Positions 24,131-32,112 of a DNA stretch of 32,247 nucleotides are shown here, piece after piece. Under the pieces are notes generated by a model. The model had not been told where the DNA came from. It did no database searches and saw nothing but the letters and a program-made list of their open reading frames with translations. Within the stretch, counting starts at the first letter, position 1. Each line of letters opens with the position of its first letter. Source of the DNA: Ignavibacteria bacterium RBG_16_34_14 (GTDB taxonomy: Bacteria > Bacteroidota > Ignavibacteria > Ignavibacteriales > Ignavibacteriaceae); contig MHAF01000111.1 in assembly GCA_001802865.1 (NCBI GenBank), positions 1-32,247 of the forward strand, in the 5' to 3' direction. The position numbers and the translations under genes were made by a program.

Positions 24131-25889
24131 TTTTCAAATGTAGTTCCTTCAATTGTTCTTCACTCACTTCAGAGGGACAATCATCCATTAAAGAAACCGC
24201 ACTTGCAGTTTTTGGAAAAGCAATTACATCACGTATTGAATTCTCCCCGGCAAAAAGCATAACCATCCTGTCAAATCCAAATGCTATTCCACCATGTGGA
24301 GGTGCACCGTATTTAAGGGCGTTCATCAGGAAACCAAATTTATGTTCTGCTTCTTCTTTTGAAATTCCCAGAGCTTTAAACATCTTCGCCTGAAGTTCAG
24401 AATTATGGATTCTTATACTTCCCCCTGCAATTTCATTTCCATTTAATACAAGATCATAAGCTCTTGCTTTTACATTTGCAGGATCCGTTTCCATTAATTC
24501 AACATCTTCAAGTCTTGGAGAAGTGAAGGGATGATGCATTGCATAAAATCTTTTTGTCTGTTCGTCCCATTCAAATAAAGGAAAATCTGTAACCCAGAGG
24601 AGCGCTGGTTCAGCATTGGATTTTATCAGATCAAGTCTTCTTGCCATTTCTAACCTTAATGTACCCATAATAGAAAGTGCTTTTAGACGTTGACCGGTAA
24701 TGATAAAAATTAAATCGCCTTGTTTTGCACCAACAGCTTTTACAAGGTTTTCTTTTTCCTCTTCTGTAAAGAATTTCATTACGGGAGCTTCAAGACCTTC
24801 AGCTTTAACTCTTATCCATATCAAACCAGCTGCGCCAAGTTTCTTTACAAAATCTGTAAGCACATCGAGCTGGTTTCTTGTGTAATCACCACACCCCGGT
24901 GATAATAGACCTGTGATGATTCCTTTATTATTTAATTGATCCTGGAAAACCTTAAATGTTGTTTTTGCAAAGACATCATTGAGAGTTTTCATTTCAAGAT
25001 TAAAACGGAGATCGGGTTTATCGCTTCCATATTTCTCCATTGCTTCATCAAAAGATAATCTTGGTATTGGCAGATGAAGTTCCTTATTCCAGATTTCTTT
25101 ATATAAAACTTTCATTAAACCTTCGGTAGCCAGGAAGATATCTTCTCTATCTATAAAAGACATCTCAACATCTATCTGGGTAAATTCCGGCTGACGGTCT
25201 GCTCTCAAATCTTCATCACGGAAACATTTTACAATCTGGAAATAACGATCAAATCCCGCCACCATAAGAATTTGCTTGTAGGTTTGGGGAGATTGTGGAA
25301 GTGCATAAAATTTCCCTTTATGAATCCTGCTCGGAACAAGATAATCTCTCGCACCTTCGGGAGTGCTTTTCATAAGGACGGGGGTTTCAACTTCAACAAA
25401 ACCATTCTTATCAAAATACTCTCTGGTTAATTGATACATCTTATGACGCAGTATAAAATTTTTCTGTATAGAAGGTCTCCGCAAATCGAGATAACGGTAT
25501 TTTAATCTTAAATCTTCACTCGCATTAACCTCGTCGCTAATTGGAAACGGAGTTGTTTGGGCTTCATTAAGAATTACAAGTTTTTTTACCATTACATCAA
25601 TATGTCCGGTGGGAATTTTTGAGTTATCTGTTTCCGGCGGACGCTTCCTTACGGTTCCTTCAACAGAAATAACAAACTCATTCCTTAACTTTCCCGCAAG
25701 CCGATGAGCTTCTTTATCGAATGAAGGTTCAAAAACAACCTGTGTAATTCCGTATCGGTCGCGGAGATCAATGAATATTAATCCGCCTAAATCACGGCGT
25801 GTATCTACCCAGCCGTTAAGTACAACGACCTCTCCAATGTTACTTTTCCGCAGTTCTCCGCAGGTATGGGTTCTTCTCTTAAAAAGCAT
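24123..25889 (-). CDS. aspS: Aspartate--tRNA ligase
   Basis: This 588-residue class IIb synthetase charges tRNA-Asp. The N-terminal OB-fold anticodon-binding domain (about 1-110) contains GWVDTRRDLGGLIFIDLRDR. Motif 2 is FRDEDLRADRQPEFTQID at about 218-236. A bacterial GAD insertion spans about 290-410. Motif 3 is GGIAFGFDRMVMLFAG at about 528-545. Length and layout match bacterial AspRS. Whether it also charges tRNA-Asn cannot be told by eye. It is divergent from the phosphorylase gene, with 85 nt between starts. The tail overlaps the nucleotidyltransferase gene by 8 nt. Confidence 0.97.
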   Translation of the reverse strand: MLFKRRTHTCGELRKSNIGEVVVLNGWVDTRRDLGGLIFIDLRDRYGITQVVFEPSFDKEAHRLAGKLRNEFVISVEGTVRKRPPETDNSKIPTGHIDVMVKKLVILNEAQTTPFPISDEVNASEDLRLKYRYLDLRRPSIQKNFILRHKMYQLTREYFDKNGFVEVETPVLMKSTPEGARDYLVPSRIHKGKFYALPQSPQTYKQILMVAGFDRYFQIVKCFRDEDLRADRQPEFTQIDVEMSFIDREDIFLATEGLMKVLYKEIWNKELHLPIPRLSFDEAMEKYGSDKPDLRFNLEMKTLNDVFAKTTFKVFQDQLNNKGIITGLLSPGCGDYTRNQLDVLTDFVKKLGAAGLIWIRVKAEGLEAPVMKFFTEEEKENLVKAVGAKQGDLIFIITGQRLKALSIMGTLRLEMARRLDLIKSNAEPALLWVTDFPLFEWDEQTKRFYAMHHPFTSPRLEDVELMETDPANVKARAYDLVLNGNEIAGGSIRIHNSELQAKMFKALGISKEEAEHKFGFLMNALKYGAPPHGGIAFGFDRMVMLFAGENSIRDVIAFPKTASAVSLMDDCPSEVSEEQLKELHLKIR

Positions 25890-25974
25890 TTTTTCTTGAA
25901 TTATAAATCGTGAGGGATAAAAATAATCAATAAAGAAAGGGGTTACAAATAATAATTATTCTTAATTTTACATT

Positions 25975-27279
25975 ATGAATGTTGTTGATCTTATACGAAA
26001 AAAAAGGGATGGGAAAGCTTTAGAAAAAGATGAGATTGAATTACTTATTTCCGGTTATACAAAAAATAAAATACCCGATTATCAGTTCTCCGCTTTTTTA
26101 ATGTCTGCATATCTAAGGGGGATGAATTCAAAAGAAACTTCTTATCTTACTAATGCAATGCTATATAGTGGTATAGTATTAAACTTAGATTCTATCCCTG
26201 GCGTAAAGATAGATAAACACTCAACAGGTGGTGTTGGGGATAAAACCTCCTTAATTATTGCACCAATTGCTGCAGCAGCAGGAGTTAAAGTCCCTATGAT
26301 TTCAGGAAGAGGACTTGGACATACAGGAGGAACTCTCGATAAGCTTGAATCAATTCCTGGTTTCAGAACAAATTTATCAATCAGCGAATACAAGAGAATA
26401 TTAAACAAATGTGGTGCTGTTTTAATCGGACAAACAAAAGATATTGCCCCTGCAGATAAAATGATTTACGCTTTAAGAGATGTAACTGCAACTGTTGAAT
26501 CTATTCCTTTAATAACTTCAAGCATAATGAGCAAGAAACTTGCTGAAGGAATTGACGGGTTGGTGCTTGATGTTAAAACGGGTAACGGTGCTTTTATGAA
26601 AAAAGAAAAAGATGCAGTTGCGCTTGCAGACTCTCTTATCTCAACGGCAAAGGCTTTTAATAAAAAAGTAATCGCTTTTATTACCAATATGGACCAGCCG
26701 CTTGGAAATTATATTGGCAATTGGCTTGAGGTTTATGAATCAATCTTAATCCTTAAGGGAGAGAAGAGAAACGATCTATATGAATTATGCATTACACTTG
26801 CAGGGACAATGATCTTTCTTGGAGAGAAAGCAAAAACACAAGAGCAGGGAGAATCTATTGCTGAAGAGTTAATGAGTAATGGAAAAGCTTATCAAAAGTT
26901 TATTGAAATTGTTAATGCTCAAGGCGGAGATATTGGCTTTATCAAAAATCCCGAAAAATATCCGAAGCCTTCTTACAAAAAGGTAATAAAATCATCCGTG
27001 AACGGTTATTTAAAAAGTGTAAATACATTTGAACTAGGTATGGCTGCTGTTGAGCTTGGTGCAGGAAGAATGAAGAAAGAGGATAAGATTGATCCAAAAG
27101 CAGGAATTATTTTCAATTACAAAATTGGGGATAAAATTAAAGAGGGCGATGTGATAGCAGAACTTTTTTCTGACAAGAAAAAAAGCATTTTACATGTTGA
27201 AAAAAGATTTAACAACCTGGTGGAATTTTCTGATAAGAAAATCGGTCCACCAAAACTTATAAAAAAAATAATAAATTAG
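25975..27279 (+). CDS. Pyrimidine-nucleoside (thymidine) phosphorylase
   Basis: The protein has 434 residues, the usual length. It cleaves thymidine, uridine or deoxyuridine with phosphate to base plus (deoxy)ribose-1-phosphate in nucleoside salvage. The family signature KHSTGGVGDKTSLIIAPIAA (near residue 80) and SGRGLGHTGGTLDKLESIPG are intact, as are YALRDVTATVESIPLITSSI and LDVKTGNGAFM. The C-terminal alpha/beta domain has DPKAGIIFNYKIGDKIKEGD. It could be deoA- or pdp-type; the sequence alone does not decide. No clear ribosome site precedes the ATG. The ferritin-like gene follows after 10 nt. Confidence 0.95.
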   Translation: MNVVDLIRKKRDGKALEKDEIELLISGYTKNKIPDYQFSAFLMSAYLRGMNSKETSYLTNAMLYSGIVLNLDSIPGVKIDKHSTGGVGDKTSLIIAPIAAAAGVKVPMISGRGLGHTGGTLDKLESIPGFRTNLSISEYKRILNKCGAVLIGQTKDIAPADKMIYALRDVTATVESIPLITSSIMSKKLAEGIDGLVLDVKTGNGAFMKKEKDAVALADSLISTAKAFNKKVIAFITNMDQPLGNYIGNWLEVYESILILKGEKRNDLYELCITLAGTMIFLGEKAKTQEQGESIAEELMSNGKAYQKFIEIVNAQGGDIGFIKNPEKYPKPSYKKVIKSSVNGYLKSVNTFELGMAAVELGAGRMKKEDKIDPKAGIIFNYKIGDKIKEGDVIAELFSDKKKSILHVEKRFNNLVEFSDKKIGPPKLIKKIIN

Positions 27280-27289
27280 GAGAATAAAA

Positions 27290-27742
27290 ATGGCTGACAA
27301 AAAAAAGATAGTTGAAAACCTTACTAAAAGTTACTGGCTGGAAATAGAAACAGTAATTAACTACATCTCAAACTCAGTTAATCTTGATGGCGTGAGAGCA
27401 GAGGAAATAAAAAAATCTCTGGCTGTAGATATTACAGAAGAAATAACTCATGCACAGAGACTTGCAAAAAGAATAAAAGAGCTTGGTGGTACAGTTCCGG
27501 GTTCATTTGATTTTAAAGCAGGACAGATAAAATTACAAACACTTGAAGATACAACGGATGTGGTTTCCGTAATTGAGGGCGTAATTGAAGCTGAAAACGG
27601 TGCAATTAAGCAATACAACAAAATAATAAAGTTGTGTGATGGTGTTGATTATGTAACACAGGATTTATGTATTCAACTACTGGGAATGGAAGAATCTCAT
27701 CGCATTGAATTCCAGGGATTTTTGAAAGAATATAAGAAGTAA
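27290..27742 (+). CDS. Bacterioferritin-like diiron protein without the heme methionine
   Basis: This 150-residue four-helix ferritin-like protein carries Glu18, Glu51, His54, Glu102, Glu134 and His137. These match the ferroxidase ligand pattern of bacterioferritin (E...ExxH...E...ExxH), and the first three have the same residue numbers as in E. coli Bfr. The residue that supplies the heme ligand in Bfr (Met52) is Ile52, so heme binding at the dimer interface is unlikely. It probably oxidises and stores Fe(II), but a Dps-like or rubrerythrin-like role is possible. AGGAGAA precedes the ATG by 5 nt and overlaps the phosphorylase stop region, so the two genes are likely one transcript. Confidence 0.83.
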   Translation: MADKKKIVENLTKSYWLEIETVINYISNSVNLDGVRAEEIKKSLAVDITEEITHAQRLAKRIKELGGTVPGSFDFKAGQIKLQTLEDTTDVVSVIEGVIEAENGAIKQYNKIIKLCDGVDYVTQDLCIQLLGMEESHRIEFQGFLKEYKK

Positions 27743-27751
27743 TCGTTGTAT

Positions 27752-27799
27752 AGAGCAGCGTGCATGGACGCATCCACAATTTCCAATGCACTTTGCTCT
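27752..27799. repeat. Imperfect inverted repeat after the ferritin-like gene
   Basis: AGAGCAGCGTGCATGG pairs with CCAATGCACTTTGCTCT with a two-base internal mismatch and one bulge, around a 15-nt loop. It begins 10 nt after the stop. The downstream side has only short T-runs, so it is a weak terminator or mRNA 3' structure. Confidence 0.45.
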
Positions 27800-27871
27800 C
27801 CATTTCCTTAATAAGATTTATTTATATTAAAAGTGTCTTTGAGTTTAATTTTTTAAAAGTGAGGGTGTTTT

Positions 27872-28741
27872 ATGTTATTCATAATCGCTTTTCTTGCTGC
27901 TCTAGTAGCAGCTTTAGTTTATTTCAATGCTAAAAAGAGGTTTAACAAACCGGAAGCAAATTTTGCTTTAATAGGTTTGATTGTTGCAGCATTGATTGCA
28001 ATCCTTCAATTCTGGACAGTTATTCCTGCTGGTCATGTTGGTGTAATAGATTTCTTTGGTAATGTAAGCGATAATACTTTGTACCCGGGAGTTAACTTTG
28101 TTAACCCGATGGCAAATGTTATTAAGTTTGATGCACGAACGCAGGAACTAAAGGAAGTAATGAATGTTCCTTCAAAAGAAGGTATGAGCGTTGAACTTGA
28201 AATTAGTCTGCTTTATAGTCTGAGTTTTGCAAATGCAAACAAAATTTACAAAACTGTTGGCGAAGATTACGTAGAGAAGATTCTTATTCCACAATTCAGG
28301 TCTGTTGTACGTGGGGTAACTGCGAGTTATGATGCAAAGGCTTTGTATACTGAAGAGAGAGAAATTCTGTCGAAACGCATAGAGACAGATTTATCAAAAC
28401 TTGTTGAACCAAGAGGTATAACTTTGGAGGCGGCACCATTAAGACAGATTATTCTACCTCCCGGACTTACCGGTGCTATTGAAGAAAAACTGAAAGCTGA
28501 ACAGGAAAGTCAGAGAATGCAGTTCATTCTTCAGAGAGAAACACAGGAAGCCGAAAGAAAAAGAATTGAGGCCAAAGGTATTGCTGATTTCCAGGACATT
28601 GTTTCCAAAGGCATTAGTGATCAATTGCTTAAATGGAAAGGTATTGAAGCTACTGAAAAACTGGCAAATTCCAACAATACAAAGATTGTTATTATTGGTT
28701 CAGCAAAAGATGGTTTGCCAATTATTTTAGGAAATCAGTAA
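27872..28741 (+). CDS. SPFH/band-7 (prohibitin-like) membrane protein
   Basis: The protein has 289 residues. Two hydrophobic segments (about 2-18 and 31-52) anchor it. The band-7 domain (about 50-230) has IPAGHVGVIDFFGNVSDNTL, YPGVNFVNP, FDARTQELKE and the helix IEEKLKAEQESQRMQFILQR leading into a charged coiled coil (about 200-240). Prohibitin-like proteins form ring scaffolds at the membrane and modulate proteases or lipid domains. No NfeD or FtsH partner is adjacent. GAGGGTG precedes the ATG by about 5 nt. A large hairpin follows 17 nt after the stop. Confidence 0.9.
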   Translation: MLFIIAFLAALVAALVYFNAKKRFNKPEANFALIGLIVAALIAILQFWTVIPAGHVGVIDFFGNVSDNTLYPGVNFVNPMANVIKFDARTQELKEVMNVPSKEGMSVELEISLLYSLSFANANKIYKTVGEDYVEKILIPQFRSVVRGVTASYDAKALYTEEREILSKRIETDLSKLVEPRGITLEAAPLRQIILPPGLTGAIEEKLKAEQESQRMQFILQRETQEAERKRIEAKGIADFQDIVSKGISDQLLKWKGIEATEKLANSNNTKIVIIGSAKDGLPIILGNQ

Positions 28742-28757
28742 TTTTTTAACCTGAAAT

Positions 28758-28837
28758 CTCAATATGACTAATTAGTCAATTGTCTTAGAGAATATATTTC
28801 TCTATTTTTGAACCAATCGGTCATATTGAGTTTTTTT
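28758..28837 (+). terminator. Large hairpin with U-tract abutting the hemX-like start codon
   Basis: Arms CTCAATATGAC (28758-28768) and GTCATATTGAG (28820-28830) are perfect complements. The pairing extends inward by eight more positions with two A-C mismatches. The loop holds a second hairpin (TAGAGAA/TTCTCTA). Seven Ts (28831-28837) follow and touch the ATG at 28838. It serves as terminator of the SPFH gene and may also act as an attenuator for the heme operon, because the only GAG ribosome-like site is buried in the right arm. Confidence 0.7.
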
Positions 28838-29680
28838 ATGAATTCTTTTATTGATTTTATCAACAACCTTCTTCCCTTTCTTTACATAATTACCTTTACT
28901 GTTTACTCTTATGATTTTATGTCGGAACGATCATTCGGAAAAGCCAATAGGGGTTTGGCTAATTACAAACGTCTTTTTCTCTTTTCAACTCTGCTTATAC
29001 ATCTTATCTATCTTCTTACAAGAACGATAGCATTCAATCATCCGCCTATTACGAATGTTTTCGAGATATTTACTGTAATGGCTTTCTCTGTTTCGTTTTC
29101 TTATTTTATTTTAGAACTCGTTACAGATATACGAGGCACAGGACCTTTTATTATAATATACTCTATAATTTTCCAGGTTATCTCCTCAATCTTTATAAAA
29201 GATCTAATTGAGGTTAAAGAAGTCCTTAGAAACAATTTACTTGGCTCTCATGTTTTTACAGCTTTACTGGGACTTTCCGGATTCACAATCTCCGCTGTTT
29301 ATGGATTTCTTTATCTCACTCTTTATAAAGATATAAAGCTCAACAAATTTGGATTAATATTTAACAGGTTGCCAAGTCTTGAAGTGCTTGAGAAACTCAG
29401 CTACCTTTCGGCAGTTATTGGTTTTATACTCCTTACGATTGCAATGACTATTGGGGTAATCTGGCTGCCTAAAGCTTTTCCTGATTTTTCATATTCCGAC
29501 CCTAAACTGATTAGTTCATTCCTTGTATGGCTTCTTTACGGTATTGGTATTCTTAGTAAAAGTTTGGGAAAGTGGAGAGGAAAGAAAGTGGTTGTACTAT
29601 CTATAATAGGATTTGTAATGGCAATAATGTCAACTATGATAAGCAATTTTCTCGCAAAAAGTTTTCACTCATTTTATTAA
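28838..29680 (+). CDS. HemX/CcsA-family membrane protein
   Basis: The protein has 280 residues from the ATG at 28838. A TTG at 28808 would add ten residues read through the hairpin arm and is less likely. About eight hydrophobic helices cover the chain, with the cytochrome-c-assembly/HemX pattern GLSGFTISAVYGFLYLTLYK and a conserved DPKLISSFLVWLLYGI near the end. The tryptophan-rich heme-handling WGxxWxWD motif of CcsA is not present, so HemX is the better name. HemX adjoins hemA in several phyla and affects glutamyl-tRNA reductase level. Here hemA starts 1 nt after the stop, which supports that role. Confidence 0.82.
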   Translation: MNSFIDFINNLLPFLYIITFTVYSYDFMSERSFGKANRGLANYKRLFLFSTLLIHLIYLLTRTIAFNHPPITNVFEIFTVMAFSVSFSYFILELVTDIRGTGPFIIIYSIIFQVISSIFIKDLIEVKEVLRNNLLGSHVFTALLGLSGFTISAVYGFLYLTLYKDIKLNKFGLIFNRLPSLEVLEKLSYLSAVIGFILLTIAMTIGVIWLPKAFPDFSYSDPKLISSFLVWLLYGIGILSKSLGKWRGKKVVVLSIIGFVMAIMSTMISNFLAKSFHSFY

Positions 29681-29681
29681 G

Positions 29682-30947
29682 ATGAACCTAATTGCTGTTT
29701 GTATAAATCATCATACTGCACCAGTAGGTGTAAGAGAATCCTTTTTTTTACAGGATGATGAGATAAAAAATTTTATAAATGATATTAAAGGGAAGTTTCT
29801 TAAAGAGGGACTTGTAATATCAACATGTAACAGAACAGAAATTTATGGTTTACCTGTTAACCAAAATATAAACTCACAGAATCTTCAGAATTTTCTTATT
29901 GAATATAAAACAAAAAAAGAATTGGGGTCTGAGTTTTTTCATCATTTTATTTCCCAAACAGCAGTTGATCATCTCTTCAGTGTTGCTACAGGGATTGATT
30001 CCTTATTAATTGGAGATAACCAGATTTTCAAACAAGTTAAAGAATCAATTGAAATTGCAGAAGAGATGCACTTTTCCGGTTTCCTGATGAAAAGGATTTT
30101 TGATGCTGTGATTAGAGCTGGTAAAAGAGCAATTACCGAAACAAGAATAAGCGAAGGGGCAGTAACTGTTAGTTATGCTGCTGTTCAGCTGATTGAAAAA
30201 ATATTTTCAACACTAAATAAAAAATCTGCTCTTGTTATTGGTGCTGGCGAAACGGGCGAGATCGCCGCTAAACATTTGGTTGAAAGAGGAATTGGCAAAC
30301 TCTCAATTACAAACCGGACTTTTGAGCATGCTGAAGAGCTTGCCGAAAAATTAAAAGGGAAAATAATTCCTTTTGATAATCTCAGGGAACGGCTTCATGA
30401 ATTTGATATAATAATAAGTGCTACAAGCGCCGAGAACCTTATACTTACAAAACAAGATATTGAAGCCGCAATGAAAAAGAGAAATTATGCTTCAATGGTT
30501 TTGATGGATATTGCCATACCAAGAGACATTGATCCTTCTTCCGCTGAAATAGATTATGTATTTTATCATGATATTGATTCCCTGGACATAATTGTTGAAC
30601 AGAATCTTGAAAAAAGAAAAGCAGAGATTCCAAAAGTAAAAGCAATTATTGATGAAGAGGTTAATAATTTTTTTACCTGGTATAATTCGCTTGAAGCGGC
30701 GCCTACAATAAAAATATTACGTGACCATTTTGAAACTGTAAGAAATGAAGAGGTTGAAAAGAACATTAATAAATTCTCTGAAGCTGACAGAGAAAAGCTT
30801 GATATTATTACAAAAAGAATCATGAATAAATTACTTCATCAACCTACGGTCGAATTAAAAAAGAACAGCGAGCCGGGAATAGGAACTGATGAATCTGCCA
30901 TGAGAATAAGTATAATAAGAGAGTTATTTGGAATAGACAAAAAGTAG
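29682..30947 (+). CDS. hemA: Glutamyl-tRNA reductase
   Basis: The protein has 421 residues and performs the first committed step of C5-pathway tetrapyrrole synthesis, reducing glutamyl-tRNA(Glu) with NADPH to glutamate-1-semialdehyde. The catalytic domain has Cys49 in ISTCNRTEIYG, and GIDSLLIGDNQIFKQVK matches the conserved GxDSxxxGExQI region. The NADPH-binding Rossmann segment is VIGAGETGEIAAKHL (about 186-200). The C-terminal dimerisation helix ends near HQPTVELKK. The full-length chain shows no missing motif. It is tightly coupled to the hemX-like gene and followed by hemC after 127 nt. Confidence 0.97.
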   Translation: MNLIAVCINHHTAPVGVRESFFLQDDEIKNFINDIKGKFLKEGLVISTCNRTEIYGLPVNQNINSQNLQNFLIEYKTKKELGSEFFHHFISQTAVDHLFSVATGIDSLLIGDNQIFKQVKESIEIAEEMHFSGFLMKRIFDAVIRAGKRAITETRISEGAVTVSYAAVQLIEKIFSTLNKKSALVIGAGETGEIAAKHLVERGIGKLSITNRTFEHAEELAEKLKGKIIPFDNLRERLHEFDIIISATSAENLILTKQDIEAAMKKRNYASMVLMDIAIPRDIDPSSAEIDYVFYHDIDSLDIIVEQNLEKRKAEIPKVKAIIDEEVNNFFTWYNSLEAAPTIKILRDHFETVRNEEVEKNINKFSEADREKLDIITKRIMNKLLHQPTVELKKNSEPGIGTDESAMRISIIRELFGIDKK

Positions 30948-31030
30948 AATGAATGAATGGTTGAATGATTAAAAAAAAGATTCAAACGTCAAATGTTTTA
31001 TCATATAATCATTCTTCAATTCAATCATTC
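30947..31030. repeat. Imperfect 24-bp inverted repeat between hemA and hemC
   Basis: The left arm 30947-30970 (repeats of GAATGAAT then GGTTGAATGATT) and right arm 31007-31030 (AATCATTC...CAATCATTC) match at about 20 of 24 positions around a 36-nt centre. The left arm begins inside the hemA stop. It could be a small MITE-like insertion, a REP-type element, or a processing hairpin between two heme genes. Confidence 0.55.
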
Positions 31031-31074
31031 AAAAACAGCGATTAAATTTTTTATAATGTTGGTGGATAATTAAC

Positions 31075-32031
31075 TTGAAGAATAAGATAATAATCGGTTC
31101 CCGCGGAAGTGAGCTTGCTTTATGGCAGACAAACTTTGTTAAAATAAAACTTGAAAAGGTAGATAAAAATATCTCTGTCGAAATAAGAATTATTAAAACA
31201 AAAGGAGATAAGATTCTTGATGTTGCTCTTTCAAAGATTGGTGATAAAAGTTTATTCACTAAAGAACTTGAGAATCAGCTTCTTGAGAGAAAAATTGATC
31301 TTGCAGTTCACAGCTTAAAAGATTTGCAAACACAATTACCTGACAATTTAAAACTTGCCGCTGTTTCTAAAAGGCATCCTGTAGAAGATGTTCTTATTGC
31401 ACGGAAGAAAGGAATTACAATACAAACACTAAAACAAAATGCTGTTGTTGCAACGGGATCTTTAAGAAGAAGATGCCAGCTTCTTCATCTACGCCCTGAT
31501 ATAAAAGTTGTTGAACTGAGAGGGAATGTTCCATCAAGAATTGAAAAATTTTTGAATTCAGATTGGGATGCAATCATTCTTGCTAGAGCAGGAGTTGAAA
31601 GATTAAATCTTAAAAAGTATATCTCGTCTTTCATTAGTACAGAGGAGATTCTCCCTGCGGTGGGACAGGGTGCTCTTGGAATTGAAACTCATATTGGAAA
31701 TATTTTTGTGAATGGGTTGCTTTTATCTTTTCACGATGAGGATACTTATCAAGCAGTTCTTGCAGAACGTGCTTTGCTGAGAAAGCTTGAGGGTGGCTGC
31801 CAGGTACCAATCGGAGCTTATGCACAGGTAAAACCAAACGGACTTCATCTTGATGCAATGGTTGGAAATCTTGACGGCTCATTAACTTTCAGAAAGAAAG
31901 TAAGGGGCAGCAAGTATAAGCCCGAACAACTTGGGAAAAACCTGGCAAATGATCTTTTAAAAGCCGGGGCTAAAAAAATTCTTGACGAAATTTATAATTC
32001 GGTAAGGATAAGCCAAAATATATTGGCATAA
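31075..32031 (+). CDS. hemC: Hydroxymethylbilane synthase (porphobilinogen deaminase)
   Basis: The protein has 318 residues. It joins four porphobilinogens into hydroxymethylbilane. The start is TTG at 31075-31077, giving (M)KNKIIIGSRGSELALWQ, the family's exact N-terminus; GGTGG lies about 10 nt upstream. Conserved blocks: HSLKDLQTQLPDNLKLAAVS, ATGSLRRRCQLLHLRPDIKV, ELRGNVPSRIEKF and PAVGQGALGIE. Cys242 in EGGCQVPIGAYA carries the dipyrromethane cofactor. All domains are complete. It follows hemA in the usual hemA-hemC order; hemD does not follow directly. Confidence 0.97.
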   Translation: MKNKIIIGSRGSELALWQTNFVKIKLEKVDKNISVEIRIIKTKGDKILDVALSKIGDKSLFTKELENQLLERKIDLAVHSLKDLQTQLPDNLKLAAVSKRHPVEDVLIARKKGITIQTLKQNAVVATGSLRRRCQLLHLRPDIKVVELRGNVPSRIEKFLNSDWDAIILARAGVERLNLKKYISSFISTEEILPAVGQGALGIETHIGNIFVNGLLLSFHDEDTYQAVLAERALLRKLEGGCQVPIGAYAQVKPNGLHLDAMVGNLDGSLTFRKKVRGSKYKPEQLGKNLANDLLKAGAKKILDEIYNSVRISQNILA

Positions 32032-32051
32032 TATAGTAGTAAGGAAGGACA

Positions 32052-32111
32052 ATGATTATTAATCCAAATAACGACAGTGTAATAAAAATAGAAGATTGGC
32101 GCATAAATTAA
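32052..32111 (+). CDS. 19-residue ORF with strong ribosome site before the TetR gene
   Basis: ATG at 32052 is preceded by AAGGAAGGAC, the best Shine-Dalgarno sequence in this part of the window. The frame reads MIINPNNDSVIKIEDWRIN and stops at 32109-32111, one base before the TetR ATG. It may be a translated leader that couples to the regulator, or a truncated gene. No homology is recognised. Confidence 0.35.
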   Translation: MIINPNNDSVIKIEDWRIN

Positions 32112-32112
32112 C

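Noticed and set aside
28808-28837. TTG start ten codons upstream for the hemX-like gene
   Set aside because: The extra residues are read from the hairpin arm and T-tract; the ATG at 28838 fits the family N-terminus better.
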